Below are positions 1 to 9,023 of a DNA stretch of 64,000 nt, one piece after another. Each line of letters begins with the position of its first letter. The first letter of the stretch is position 1. The stretch is taken from positions 106,280-170,279 of the forward strand of contig NZ_JASHIE010000017.1 of assembly GCF_030056655.1 (NCBI RefSeq), written 5' to 3'. The stretch comes from Flectobacillus rivi. Its GTDB lineage: Bacteria > Bacteroidota > Bacteroidia > Cytophagales > Spirosomataceae. Under the pieces are notes generated by a model. It was given only the letters and a program-made list of their open reading frames with translations, was not told where the DNA came from and made no database searches. The position numbers were made by a program, and so were the translations under genes.

Positions 1-141
1 GGTACGCTTGAATTAGAAGCTGGAAAAGAATTTCAATTCCGTTATTTATTTGATAGCGCTATTTGGGCAAACGAAACAGAAGCTGATAAGTTTGTTCCAA
101 ACGGTATCACTTCTGACGAGAATTCGGTAGTAGTATTGTAA
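1..141 (+). CDS. C-terminal fragment of a glycogen-binding (isoamylase early-set/CBM48-like) protein
   Basis: Reading frame 1 is open from the window edge to a TAA at 139-141, giving the last 46 residues. The fragment has the beta-strand pattern and wording of an AMPK-type glycogen-binding or isoamylase N-terminal (E-set) domain: EFQFRYLFD, then WANETEADKFVPN, then a SVV tail. Small Bacteroidota proteins made of only this domain are common, and this is probably one of them, but the start lies outside the window so its full length is unknown. A strong hairpin follows six bases after the stop. Function beyond probable alpha-glucan binding cannot be stated. Confidence 0.7.
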   Translation, partial: GTLELEAGKEFQFRYLFDSAIWANETEADKFVPNGITSDENSVVVL

Positions 142-146
142 TCATT

Positions 147-185
147 CGAGCAGTAAGAAGGCGCCTCTTACTGCTCGAGTTGTTT
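147..185 (+). terminator. Hairpin terminator after the glycogen-binding gene
   Basis: A perfect 12-bp stem (CGAGCAGTAAGA at 147-158 with its complement at 166-177) and a 7-nt loop, followed by a short T-rich stretch. It sits between a plus-strand stop at 141 and a minus-strand stop at 243, so it may serve both genes. Confidence 0.7.
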
Positions 186-242
186 ACAGGAATATACATA
201 GTAAGTAAAGTAGTTTGCAGTCAAACTGTGTTGACTTATTTA

Positions 243-1352
243 CTATACTTTGACAAAGATTTTTTTATTGTGCATGATCCAAAGTATGCCACACCATAAG
301 CTTACGAGGATAATTGCTCCTGCAAGGGAAGCATTATAAGGGCTATCAAACCATGGTGTAATCCATGATTTGTATAACCAGACTTGAAGATTGACTTCTT
401 CGCCTTCGGCATTCTGTAGTTTTATCATTCGTAAAATACGCGGAATCAGACCCGATAAGAAGAATACTGTGATAGCGTTGACACCGTATACCACGAATGG
501 CTTGGTCCATCGTTGGTAGCCTTTGACATCAATAAGCCAGTACAATCCCACCCAAAAGCAAGTTGCCATACCAGCAGTCCAACACACGTATGAGCTTGTC
601 CATAAGGACTTATTGATGGGAAATCCCGCACTATCCCAAGCCCATCCGACTAGCATGCCCATGCATCCTATTAGACAGAGATTGAGAAGTTTTTTACTAA
701 CTTCTTGATCTCTGTTTTGCATATAATACCCTGCCAACATTCCTGCAATACCATTGCCAACGGCTGGTAAACTACTCAAAAGTCCTTCTGGATCCCAAAC
801 TTTAACTGCTTTATAAAGATGTGGAATACCCAAGATCATTCGGTCAAAGTAAGCTCCAAGGTTAGTTTCAGCATACAAATTGGCAGCGCCAATGCCTGGC
901 ACAGGCACCATTGTCATAAGAATATAATACAAAATCAAAATACCTGCCAATACTCCTATTTGAGTACGAGGCTTGGTATAAAGAAAGAGGATAGAGCAAA
1001 AGAAAAACACAAGACTTATGCGTTGCAAAACGCCCATGATACGCACTACTGATATATCAAATTTGGGAAAAAGAGATAGAAAAAGCCCTAAACCAAAGAG
1101 CTTTAAACTACGCTCCAATATCTTCAGAAGGGTCTTCGAGTCGGGTTGTTTATCTTTAAATGCATAAGAAATAGAAACCCCCACGATAAAAAGGAAGAAA
1201 GGAAATACCAAATCGGTAGGGGTACAGCCATCCCAAGAGGCGTGTTCGAGAGGCCAATAAATATGTCCCCAATCGCCTGGGTTGTTGACCAAAATCATCA
1301 TGGCTACCGTGAGCCCTCGAAAGGTATCGAGCGAAAGTAATCGTTGTTTCAT
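243..1352 (-). CDS. Heparan-alpha-glucosaminide N-acetyltransferase-like membrane acyltransferase (NagX/DUF5009 type)
   Basis: A 369-residue polytopic membrane protein with about ten hydrophobic segments. The N-terminus carries the family signature: SLDTFRGLTVAMMILVN, a conserved His near residue 38, then DGCTPTDLVFPFFLF near residues 41-55. In this family the first periplasmic loop supports acetyl transfer from cytoplasmic acetyl-CoA to a sugar amine on the other side of the membrane; bacterial members (NagX, YeiB relatives) are presumed to acetylate amino sugars. The substrate here is not determinable from sequence. It is a single gene, with a tail-to-tail neighbour on one side and an ArsR-containing operon on the other. 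Length matches the family. Confidence 0.88.
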   Translation of the reverse strand: MKQRLLSLDTFRGLTVAMMILVNNPGDWGHIYWPLEHASWDGCTPTDLVFPFFLFIVGVSISYAFKDKQPDSKTLLKILERSLKLFGLGLFLSLFPKFDISVVRIMGVLQRISLVFFFCSILFLYTKPRTQIGVLAGILILYYILMTMVPVPGIGAANLYAETNLGAYFDRMILGIPHLYKAVKVWDPEGLLSSLPAVGNGIAGMLAGYYMQNRDQEVSKKLLNLCLIGCMGMLVGWAWDSAGFPINKSLWTSSYVCWTAGMATCFWVGLYWLIDVKGYQRWTKPFVVYGVNAITVFFLSGLIPRILRMIKLQNAEGEEVNLQVWLYKSWITPWFDSPYNASLAGAIILVSLWCGILWIMHNKKIFVKV

Positions 1353-1505
1353 AAAATGTTGTTAGAAGTGCAATTCTAAGATAGTTGTTATTGAGTGATT
1401 TAGCGAATGGTGATTTAGTGATTTTTGAAAAAAACTAATATCCCATTATAAATAAGACATTAATTGAGAAGAAAATCACTTAACCACAACCCACTTAGCA
1501 CTCAT

Positions 1506-1802
1506 TCACAATTTGTTAGGAGAAATTTCAACCTTCGAAATCTGTACCTCTGGCTTAAACTGCAATATCCATGCGAGCACTTCGTCCATCACGGTCATAT
1601 TGAGCGAGTATTCGATAAATTGCCCTTTTTTGATAGCAACGACCAATTCGGCCTGTTTGAGCAGGTCGAGATGATGCGAAATACTGGGTTTCGACATATT
1701 AAATTGCTCGGCGATTTCACCAGCATTGAGGTCTTTGTCTTTGAGGAGCTCCAAAATTTCGCGACGTGTGGGGTCGTTGAGAGCTTTGAATAATGTATTC
1801 AT
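1506..1802 (-). CDS. ArsR/SmtB-family transcriptional repressor (SdpR-like autorepressor)
   Basis: A 98-residue winged-helix protein. The start FKALNDPTRREILELL is typical of ArsR, the recognition-helix region is AEQFNMSKPSISHHLDLLKQAELV (about residues 31-54), and the wing reads KKGQFIEYSLN. No clustered Cys or His metal site is visible, so metal sensing is unlikely; the wording resembles the SdpR-type autorepressor branch. It is the third gene of a minus-strand operon, 10 bp after the hydrolase stop. A 26-bp palindrome at 3443-3468 before the first gene is a good candidate for its operator, implying autoregulation of the whole operon (inference). Confidence 0.92.
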   Translation of the reverse strand: MNTLFKALNDPTRREILELLKDKDLNAGEIAEQFNMSKPSISHHLDLLKQAELVVAIKKGQFIEYSLNMTVMDEVLAWILQFKPEVQISKVEISPNKL

Positions 1803-1812
1803 AAAAGGATAA

Positions 1813-2775
1813 TTAACGACGTTTTTTAATCCACTCTACTATACCTTCTACCAATTGAGGTGCTAAAGGTAAATCTGGATTTTGATAATTTCGTTGTGAT
1901 TCCTGAGGGTCTAGTGTACCTAGTTTTAGTACATGGTTCATTTGTGGAATCATCAAATAAGTAGACTTTGGAGCAGCTTTATGCAAAGCTTGTCCTTCTT
2001 TTTCGCCAACTTGAATATCGGCACTGCCTTGAACAATCAAAATAGGCGTTGTGATTTTAGTGATTTCCTGACTAGGATTATAACGCAGCCACGAAATCAT
2101 ATACGGCTGGATACTTGTGCGAAACAAGCTAAAAATCACCATGTTTTGCATGAGTTTGGGAATCGTTTTACCTTGTTTGAGTGTTGCCAAATAGTTTTTG
2201 ACAGTATCCTTTACCGAATCAGGAATGGCTTGTGGACGAAGTTGCTCGTTGATTACCTCATCTATGCCTTGGGCAATACCAGATACCGAAATATAGCCAT
2301 CTACCTTTCTTTTTTGTGCCAAAAGCATTCCTAATAGTGAACCTTCCGAATGTCCAAGAATAAGCACTTTACTAAATCGAGGATCTTTGCGAAGTGTGTC
2401 CAAAAATTGAGCTGCATCGTCGGCACCTGTTTCAAAACGCATATCTATTTCTTTGACAGCCGTATTACTACTTTGTCCAATTCCTCGCTTGTCATATCTC
2501 AAGCTTGCTATTTGATTTTTTGCCAAGCCTTCTGCCAATAATTTATAAGATTGAGCCTTTACGCCCAAAGGATTATTGCCGTCACGGTCTGTGGGGCCAG
2601 AACCTGCAATAATTAATACAACTGGCATTGGTTTGGTGGCTTGAGGAATCAACAGAGTACCTTCAAGATTACCTTTGGTTTGTGGCAAAACCACGATTTG
2701 TTCTTGATTTTGAGCAAAAAGGTTGAACTGAGTAAATGCAGCCGTCAGCCATAGATAGATAAGTTTTTTTGTCAT
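1813..2775 (-). CDS. Secreted alpha/beta hydrolase
   Basis: About 320 residues. The frame opens seven codons upstream (at 2796), but I prefer the ATG at 2775 because it starts a clean signal peptide (MTKKLIYLWLTAAFTQFNLFAQ) directly. The mature protein has the alpha/beta-hydrolase layout: oxyanion region VVLIIAGSGPTDRDGNN, nucleophile elbow GHSEGS (Ser in a GxSxG motif), an acid near GSADIQV, and a catalytic His in QMNHVLK. Family members are exported carboxylesterase or peptidase-like enzymes of broad specificity; the substrate is unknown. It lies between the membrane protein gene and the arsR gene, all on the minus strand and probably co-transcribed. Confidence 0.88.
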   Translation of the reverse strand: MTKKLIYLWLTAAFTQFNLFAQNQEQIVVLPQTKGNLEGTLLIPQATKPMPVVLIIAGSGPTDRDGNNPLGVKAQSYKLLAEGLAKNQIASLRYDKRGIGQSSNTAVKEIDMRFETGADDAAQFLDTLRKDPRFSKVLILGHSEGSLLGMLLAQKRKVDGYISVSGIAQGIDEVINEQLRPQAIPDSVKDTVKNYLATLKQGKTIPKLMQNMVIFSLFRTSIQPYMISWLRYNPSQEITKITTPILIVQGSADIQVGEKEGQALHKAAPKSTYLMIPQMNHVLKLGTLDPQESQRNYQNPDLPLAPQLVEGIVEWIKKRR

Positions 2776-2859
2776 GATAGGAAAAAGCTTGAGCATTCGG
2801 GCTTTAGCTTTTGATAAAGTGTTATTAATAGAAATGCAATATCATCATATTTTGATATA

Positions 2860-3426
2860 CTACTCATCCATCAACTGAGTAAAGGCATAAAGTAAGACAA
2901 ACGCAGAGATATAATACGTTATACCGAAGATAATCAACGCTGGAAGAGGCGTTAAAAAAATAAACAGAATGAGTCCCCAGAAACCTAAGCCTACTCGCAT
3001 TTTACCTTCTAAACGGTGAGACTTTTGGAGTTTCTCATCTCCATAAGGTTGCATCCAAAAGTCAAAACTAGTAGTATCGAAATGGTATAGAGATTTGAAG
3101 TTGCCATATAAAATCAAATTTGTACAGGCTATTAATCCCACAATTTGAAGTTGGTCAATATCTTTTTTCAACATATAAATCCATGCTGACATGACTATCA
3201 AAAAATTGATGCTTCGAATAAATCGAATGATTTGGAAGTTTCTTTCTGGGACTTCTTCAATAGAATATTTTCGAAAATTAAGGGTGTAATTCAGAATTCC
3301 CACAATAACAAAAGGAATGTACAGATACCAATCATAGGTTTTTGTGAGAGAAGAGTCATAATCAATGCCGAACGGAATGAGGTGTATTCCAATTAATAAT
3401 CCCTCAAATAAGTGAGATTTTTGCAT
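2860..3426 (-). CDS. Integral membrane protein, first gene of the ArsR operon
   Basis: A 188-residue protein with five or six hydrophobic segments (for example near residues 35-50, 70-90, 95-110, 145-165 and 168-185). I do not recognise a named family with certainty. The segment KSHRLEGKMRVGLGFWGLILF is faintly like the conserved loop of SdpI-type immunity membrane proteins, which are classic partners of SdpR-type ArsR repressors; that analogy rests mostly on gene context. It begins 17 bp downstream of the 26-bp palindrome and is followed by the hydrolase and arsR genes. A role in envelope stress or bacteriocin immunity is only a suggestion. Confidence 0.75.
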   Translation of the reverse strand: MQKSHLFEGLLIGIHLIPFGIDYDSSLTKTYDWYLYIPFVIVGILNYTLNFRKYSIEEVPERNFQIIRFIRSINFLIVMSAWIYMLKKDIDQLQIVGLIACTNLILYGNFKSLYHFDTTSFDFWMQPYGDEKLQKSHRLEGKMRVGLGFWGLILFIFLTPLPALIIFGITYYISAFVLLYAFTQLMDE

Positions 3427-3442
3427 AGAATTTACTTGTTTA

Positions 3443-3468
3443 AATATTTAGATAAATATCTAAATATT
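3443..3468 (-). promoter_or_regulatory. Palindromic operator candidate for the ArsR operon
   Basis: Arms AATATTTAGAT (3443-3453) and ATCTAAATATT (3458-3468) are perfect reverse complements around a 4-nt centre. ArsR-family operators are AT-rich imperfect palindromes of this size near the start of the operon they control. It lies 17 bp upstream of the first ATG at 3426. Confidence 0.72.
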
Positions 3469-3654
3469 GTTTTGAATATCCAAAAAGAATAGAAGGAAAA
3501 TTTATGAATAAGGAGTGTTCTGTGATTATAATCATCACACTTACATTTTCAAATTATCAAATCTTCAAATTGTAAGAATCCCCCCAAAGCCCCGTCAGAA
3601 TACAATAAGTTTTTCTGTATATTAGAACCCTCAACTATTTAACGCCCTTTTACC

Positions 3655-4572
3655 ATGCAAAGACGTGATTTTACCAAAAATCTATTAGCAGCTTCTGCCG
3701 TAAGTACTCTTTCGAGCGGTGTTTTGGAAGCAAAAAATACTTCGGCTCAACCTGCTTTCAAACTCAAATATGCACCTCATTTTGGAATGTTCGAAAATTC
3801 CGCAGGCAAGGATCCTATCGATCAACTTAAATTTATGCATGAAATGGGTTTTCGTGCGCTTGAGGATAATGGTATGATGGACAGACCCATAGAGGTACAA
3901 ACAAAAGTGGGAGAGACCATGGCAAAGCTAGGAATGACCATGGGAGTTTTTGTGGTAAACTTTGATAACTGGCCTCTACAAACCTCTTTGGCTTCGGGTA
4001 AAAAAGAATGGCGTGATAAGTTTTTGCAAAGATGTAAAGAAGCTGTAGAAGTTGCCAAACGTGTAAATGCCAAATGGATGACCGTGGTGCCAGGGAATTA
4101 CGACCGTAGTATCCCCATCGGAATCCAGACTGGACATGTAATTGAGTCATTGCGTATGGCAAGCGCCATATTCGAACCACATGGCTTGGTTATGGTATTG
4201 GAGGCATTGAGTGATACCCCAGATTTGTTTTTAAGAAATTCAGATCAAACTTATATGATTTGTAAGGCTGTCAATAGCCCATCGTGTAAGTTTTTGTTTG
4301 ATATGTGGCACATGCAACGCAACGAAGGACATATTATTTATAACATTGACCAAACGTGGGATGAAATCGGTTATTTCCAAATTGGCGACGAGCCTGGGCG
4401 TAAGGAACCAACCACAGGCGAGATGAATTACAAGAATATCTTCAAACATATTAATGCAAAGTCACAAGCTTCAGGACGAGACTTTGTTTTTGGGATGGAA
4501 CACGGCAATTCAGTAAAAGGCAAAGAAGGTGAAATCAAATTGATTGAGGCTTATCGTGCTTCTGATTTATAA
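3655..4572 (+). CDS. Tat-exported hydroxypyruvate isomerase-like TIM-barrel protein
   Basis: A 305-residue protein starting MQRRDFTKNLLAASAVSTLS, a twin-arginine signal (RRDF) with a hydrophobic stretch, so it is exported folded. The rest is an AP-endonuclease-2-type TIM barrel. Motifs typical of the hydroxypyruvate isomerase (Hyi) branch are present: VVPGNYDR, MVLEALSDTPDLF (metal-ligand Glu), FLFDMWHMQRNEGHI (Asp and His ligands), GDEPGRKEPTTGEMNY, and a final FGMEHGNS. The cytoplasmic Hyi family isomerises hydroxypyruvate and tartronate semialdehyde, but Tat-exported Bacteroidota paralogues probably act on periplasmic sugars and their substrate is unknown. It appears to be a single-gene unit. 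Confidence 0.88.
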   Translation: MQRRDFTKNLLAASAVSTLSSGVLEAKNTSAQPAFKLKYAPHFGMFENSAGKDPIDQLKFMHEMGFRALEDNGMMDRPIEVQTKVGETMAKLGMTMGVFVVNFDNWPLQTSLASGKKEWRDKFLQRCKEAVEVAKRVNAKWMTVVPGNYDRSIPIGIQTGHVIESLRMASAIFEPHGLVMVLEALSDTPDLFLRNSDQTYMICKAVNSPSCKFLFDMWHMQRNEGHIIYNIDQTWDEIGYFQIGDEPGRKEPTTGEMNYKNIFKHINAKSQASGRDFVFGMEHGNSVKGKEGEIKLIEAYRASDL

Positions 4573-4622
4573 GGTGATCTAAATTGAGTGATTTAGTGGT
4601 TTAGCGAATGAGTGATTATCTT

Positions 4623-4660
4623 AAAAAGGCGTTCGAAATTAGTTTTTCGAACGCCTTTTT
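4623..4660. terminator. Bidirectional hairpin terminator
   Basis: A 16-bp perfect stem (4623-4638 with 4645-4660) built on AAAAAGGCGTTCGAAA, with A-run and T-run on opposite sides, so it can work in both directions. It separates converging genes ending at 4572 and 4784 and is the distal part of repeated element A, copy 1. Confidence 0.85.
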
Positions 4661-4748
4661 GATACTACTATGCTAGATTTTATTCGGCTTTAGACGCAAT
4701 CATTGCGTCTCTACGTCTAGAATACAAATTGTGACATAATCACTCATA
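4623..4748 (-). repeat. Dispersed element A, copy 1
   Basis: Read on the minus strand from 4748: TATGAGTGATT, then an AATTTGTATTC box, then the dyad AGACGCAATGATTGCGTCT, then AAGCCGA, then a hairpin ending in a T-run. The same order of blocks occurs on the plus strand at 9024-9153 and 10006-10118. It starts 36 bp beyond the stop of the TonB-type receptor gene. Confidence 0.7.
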
Positions 4749-4783
4749 CACTTTTCAAAACTCCGCACTCCAAACACTCCTAT

Positions 4784-7195
4784 TTAGTTTGCTTTCACAC
4801 GGTTAGATTCCGATTCGGAGCCTGTTTGGCGTGAACGGCTTGCTTTTAATTTCTGATTACCAAAGCTATAGCTAAACCCTAATCGAAGGTTTTGCGATGC
4901 TTCACGGCTGAAATATTTGAGGTTAATGTCTTGGTATTCAATAAGTCCTCTTGTTTTTTCAGTATAAAATACGTCGTTCATAGCCAATGAAATCTTGCCT
5001 TTTCCTTCCAATACCTTGTACTGTAAACCAATCGTTAATGCTCCTAATGGGTTTAACGTCAAGAACTCTTGTTGCGAACGAGTCATATACCAACCGCCCA
5101 TTTCCATGCTTAGTTTGTTGGTAAATTTGGCGTTAATGTTAAAGTACGCCAACCAGTTTACGCGAGACTGATCAAAAGTACCTCCTAAATAATTGGCATT
5201 ATAGGCGTTGTATATCAATTGATTTCCACCGTATCCCGAAATTTTCTTTCCAATTTTGATAGGGAAGTTTAGTTCTATAAAGTAGTTTTTGTAAGTCGCT
5301 AAGTTTTCGGCAGTGGTATAAGTACGCTTTGTCGCAGGGTCTTGCTTAGGCGCATTATCCACTATGACATCGTTGGTGTTGTTGTAGCCAAGCGCAAAGA
5401 ATGGCTGTCCATCAAATGTCAACTGCAATTTGATTTCGTTGGTCAATTGTGGCTTCAACAATGGATTTCCTCTTGTAAAAGTCAAAGAGTCAATCTGGAA
5501 TTCAAATGGGTTTTGTTGTTGATAACTCGGGCGGTCGATACGACGGGTAAATGAGGTCGTAACGGCCAAGCTTTTGTTTAGTTTATGCGTCAAGAAAATA
5601 CTTGGGAAAAACTGCCAATAGTTACGTTCTAACACATTTTTGTTTTCGACCTGACTAAAACCTGTTGCAACGGTTTGTTCTGTACGCAAACCTGTTTGAA
5701 GCTCCCATTTTTTACCAAAACTGGTATTGTAATTGACATAAAGCGCATTGATGTTTTCTTTATAGTTAAAAACATTGCTTCGTTTGGTATCCAACACCTG
5801 TTCACGATAAAAACGCAAATCGTTGTCAATCGTCGCAAAACTCATTTTACCACCAGCTTCCAACTTGCTATCCTTCGAAATAGGATGTGTATAGTCCAAT
5901 TTCGCTGTCATAAATTGAACAGGATTATCCACACTCTGTGAGTTATTACGACGTAGACCGTTATCCAAAATCGTAATCAAGTTCTGATTTTTGAGTTTGT
6001 ATTGCACATAATCCAAATCCACGTTGAGTTCACGACCTGTACTATCAAAAGTATGTTTCCAGTTGAGGTTATAACCAATATTATTACGAGTCGTAGGTTG
6101 GTCGTTAAGGGTTTCGAACTGACTAGTCTGTTGTTTAGTTTCTGTCGAAAATACTTTTGTAATAGCTGTACTGTTGTTGCTACCCGAACGGTCAAAACCT
6201 GTGAGCAATATCCCTATGGTGTTTTTCTTATCTAAATAATAATCAGCACCTAGACGTGCATTATGAACTTTGGCATCACCAGGATTCATCATGATATTCG
6301 AGAACTCATCTTTACCAATTACACGGTCAATTTGGGTGAGTTGAAAAAACGTTCTGTCAGAATACGTATAGCTTCCAAATACGTTCCACTTGCCTTTGCG
6401 GTGATTGAGCGAAAAGTTGGGAGAATATCCGCCAAAAAAGTCATTTTTACTACGATTTACGACCGTATTATCAACCATTGCACCTCTAAAGTTGAGGGCA
6501 ACCGAGCCGTTTGTGCCAAGATTAGCATTGCGTTTCATAATAATATTAATCACAGCACCACCTGCGGCATCATATTTGGCAGAAGGATTTTTGATTACTT
6601 CTATTTTTTCGATGCTATTACTTGGCAAGTCTTTCAATACCTGATTCATATCGGTGTACTGCGACGGTTTTCCATCAATCATAATAGATACCGAAGCTTT
6701 ACCCGCAATCGTGATACGGTCTTGAGCAATAATTAGTCCAGGTACTTTTTGTAAAACCTCGATAGCAGTGCTTCCCACAGAGGCAGGACTATTAGCCACA
6801 TTTACGACTAGTTTGTCTGCTCTTTGTTCTAAAAAAGGCTTTTGTGCGGTTACTGTTACCTCATCTAAGGTCTTTGAACTCGTTTTTAACGTAATCGTTT
6901 CGATTGTAACAGGTGATTGGTCGACCGAGAAAACAGCACTGAAGGCTTTTTGATAACCCATCATCGAAATACTAATAAGATAGCGACCTTTATTAACTGA
7001 TTCGAAATGATAGACTCCAGAAGCGTCAGTCAAATTGGCTTTTACCATACTCGAATCTTTGGCTGAAAGTAACGCGACGGTAGCAAATTCGGCAGCTTGA
7101 TTTTTTTCGTCAAAGACTTTACCTGAAATTTTTTGTTGAGCCAAAGCTCCAAATCCACAAAAGATAGATAGTAGTAGTGTTTGTAATAATTTCAT
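4784..7195 (-). CDS. TonB-dependent receptor-like outer-membrane beta-barrel protein
   Basis: An 803-residue protein with signal peptide MKLLQTLLLSIFCGFGALAQ. A carboxypeptidase-regulatory-like domain follows (about 22-110; GKVFDEKNQAAEFATVALL), then a plug-like region with LDEVTVTAQKPF, VLQKVPGLI, IMIDGKPSQYTDMNQVLKDL and IEKIEVIKNPSAKYDAAGG (about 110-220). The remainder is beta-barrel repeats ending in an aromatic strand region before a basic tail. This is the outer-membrane beta-barrel (OMP_b-brl_3) class common in Bacteroidota. No SusD partner lies next to it, so it is not a canonical glycan-uptake pair, and its ligand is unknown. The basic Ser/Arg-rich C-terminal extension after LRLGFSYSFGNQ is slightly unusual, as barrels usually end at the last strand. 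Confidence 0.9.
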   Translation of the reverse strand: MKLLQTLLLSIFCGFGALAQQKISGKVFDEKNQAAEFATVALLSAKDSSMVKANLTDASGVYHFESVNKGRYLISISMMGYQKAFSAVFSVDQSPVTIETITLKTSSKTLDEVTVTAQKPFLEQRADKLVVNVANSPASVGSTAIEVLQKVPGLIIAQDRITIAGKASVSIMIDGKPSQYTDMNQVLKDLPSNSIEKIEVIKNPSAKYDAAGGAVINIIMKRNANLGTNGSVALNFRGAMVDNTVVNRSKNDFFGGYSPNFSLNHRKGKWNVFGSYTYSDRTFFQLTQIDRVIGKDEFSNIMMNPGDAKVHNARLGADYYLDKKNTIGILLTGFDRSGSNNSTAITKVFSTETKQQTSQFETLNDQPTTRNNIGYNLNWKHTFDSTGRELNVDLDYVQYKLKNQNLITILDNGLRRNNSQSVDNPVQFMTAKLDYTHPISKDSKLEAGGKMSFATIDNDLRFYREQVLDTKRSNVFNYKENINALYVNYNTSFGKKWELQTGLRTEQTVATGFSQVENKNVLERNYWQFFPSIFLTHKLNKSLAVTTSFTRRIDRPSYQQQNPFEFQIDSLTFTRGNPLLKPQLTNEIKLQLTFDGQPFFALGYNNTNDVIVDNAPKQDPATKRTYTTAENLATYKNYFIELNFPIKIGKKISGYGGNQLIYNAYNANYLGGTFDQSRVNWLAYFNINAKFTNKLSMEMGGWYMTRSQQEFLTLNPLGALTIGLQYKVLEGKGKISLAMNDVFYTEKTRGLIEYQDINLKYFSREASQNLRLGFSYSFGNQKLKASRSRQTGSESESNRVKAN

Positions 7196-7733
7196 TGGTT
7201 TAAATTTGTTAAAAGCACTTAGCCAAGCCCACTTGTAGGTTTAAAGAAGTTTATACTTGGAATCAGATTGAATTGATAGAGAAGTTTAATACTCCCTAGA
7301 TGCGACAATACAAAGTAAGGTTGCATACAGCAATAAAAAACTTGCTTCGTGAAGAATGGAGCGATAAATGGATAGGGGGCAAATTAGAACGCTAGACTTA
7401 TTTTAGTGGCGTAGGCTTGATTGCTGAAATAAACTATTTCGGATGTGGGATTTCGGAAGAATAACCTACAAAATAAAGGTATTTACCCATACTACCGAAA
7501 TCAGAAATTCCCAATCCTAAATTGCTAGCCACTGTTGAGGTTTCATAGAAATAGCAGTTTCTACTCAATTTATGAACTCAATTCTTGAATAATTGTTTAT
7601 TCTATAGAACTTATAGATTAAATGTTTAATTTTAGCAAGAAATACATTTCAGATAATAGATTAAAAAGAAATACCAGTTTTGGGTCTATTATTTAAGGCA
7701 ATAAAAATTACACGACAACAAAATTCTAAAAAT
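7196..7733. other. Intergenic region between divergent genes, with a degenerate dyad
   Basis: About 540 bp between the TonB-type receptor (minus) and the TlpA-like gene (plus). It must hold both promoters, but I cannot fix a clear TAnnTTTG box. A degenerate dyad runs from about 7446 to 7530: GGGATTTCGGAAG and, inverted, CCGAAATCAGAAATTCCC. The left arm followed by ATAACCTAC resembles 21341-21364 (GGATTTCGGAAGTATAGCCTAC). No coding frame convinces. Confidence 0.5.
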
Positions 7734-8945
7734 ATGAAATTGTATAAAATCGTAGCCTCAGCGGCTTTAGCAATAGCAAGCTTTGGCGTTACAAAAGCAC
7801 AGGTAGCTCCTAAGCAAGGTGTTTGGAGAGGTACTTTTAGTTTGTTTGAAGGAAAAGAATCTCCATTCAATTTTGAGTTAAAAGGCAAAGATGCTTATTT
7901 ATTGAATGCTTCCGAGCGATTTGAACTAAAAGGCGTTACACAAAAAGGAGATTCATTATTTATTCCAGTAGAGGTTTTTGATGCTGTATTAGCGGCCAAA
8001 ATCGAAAGTCCAACTACTTTGTCGGGGGTATTCAAAAAAGGTACTACTCGTATTGCATTCAAAGCATCGCAAGGTAGTCGCTACCGTTTCTTCGAAAAAG
8101 TAGCACCTTCAAAAGCAAGTTTGGCGGGTAAATGGGAAGTGTATATGGGCACTGCTACAACGCCAGTAATTGGCGTATTTGAACAAAAAGGTCAAAAAAT
8201 TACAGGAACGTTCCTGTCAAAAACAGGAGATTATCGCTATTATGAAGGCGATATCAAAGGTGATGAGTTTTATCTTTCGGCCTTCAGTGGCTCAAGTCCA
8301 GCGTTGATTATTGGTAAAATCGAAGGAAATACCATTACTGGTCAAAGCATTGGAGCTACAAGTGCACGACCATTGAAAGGGACAAAGAATGACCAAATAG
8401 AATTACCAGATGCGTATTCATTGACGAAAGTAAAGGATGGTAAACAATTTGATTTTACTTTTCCAGATGCTTTTACAGGGCAAAATACCTCATTGAGTGA
8501 TGCCAAATACAAAGGAAAAGTGGTGATTGTAACCATTTTGGGTAGTTGGTGTCCAAACTGTATCGATGAAGCTTCATATATGGCGCCATGGTACAAAGCC
8601 AACAAAAATCGTGGTGTAGAAATTATAGGTTTGTCTTTTGAGCGTAAAAACGATCCAGCTTTTGCCAAAACTCGTTTGGAAGCTTTGAAAAAACGTTTTG
8701 ACATCCAATATGATATCTTGTTTGCAGGTTTGGCAGACACTCAATACGCTTCGTCGGTATTACCTGCTTTGTCTGAAATTATTTCTTTTCCAACTACGAT
8801 TATTGTAGATAAATCTGGGAAAGTCGCTAAAATTCATACAGGATATTCGGGTCCAGCAACAGGAAAATATTATGATGATTTTGTCAAAGAATTTAATCAT
8901 GAAATTGATGAATTATTGAAGCAAGATTTGTCGACAGGAAAATAG
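7734..8945 (+). CDS. TlpA-like thiol-disulfide oxidoreductase with N-terminal beta domain
   Basis: A 403-residue protein. The frame opens at 7680, but the ATG at 7734 starts a proper signal peptide (MKLYKIVASAALAIASFGVTKAQ). Residues about 30-230 form a beta-rich region with two repeats of the lipocalin-like wording GTFSLFEGKE and GVFEQKGQKITGTF. A thioredoxin fold follows with the redox motif WCPNC (Cys273 and Cys276), IGLSFERK and a cis-proline segment FPTTIIVD. It probably reduces or exchanges disulfides in the periplasm, for example in cytochrome maturation or envelope protein repair; the partner is unknown. It is a monocistronic unit closed by a hairpin at 9116-9153. Confidence 0.9.
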   Translation: MKLYKIVASAALAIASFGVTKAQVAPKQGVWRGTFSLFEGKESPFNFELKGKDAYLLNASERFELKGVTQKGDSLFIPVEVFDAVLAAKIESPTTLSGVFKKGTTRIAFKASQGSRYRFFEKVAPSKASLAGKWEVYMGTATTPVIGVFEQKGQKITGTFLSKTGDYRYYEGDIKGDEFYLSAFSGSSPALIIGKIEGNTITGQSIGATSARPLKGTKNDQIELPDAYSLTKVKDGKQFDFTFPDAFTGQNTSLSDAKYKGKVVIVTILGSWCPNCIDEASYMAPWYKANKNRGVEIIGLSFERKNDPAFAKTRLEALKKRFDIQYDILFAGLADTQYASSVLPALSEIISFPTTIIVDKSGKVAKIHTGYSGPATGKYYDDFVKEFNHEIDELLKQDLSTGK

Positions 8946-9023
8946 TGAGGAGTTAGGATGGCAGCGTTTTTTTAACTTCACCAGTATGCCAACATTGGTC
9001 ATTTTGTATTGGGTGAGTTGTGC

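Noticed and set aside
1464..1793. 109-residue plus-strand frame opposite the arsR gene
   Set aside because: It is the antisense of a clear ArsR protein and resembles nothing known.
6263..6736. 157-residue plus-strand frame inside the TonB-type receptor gene
   Set aside because: Antisense to a well-supported coding region; composition is that of a shadow frame.
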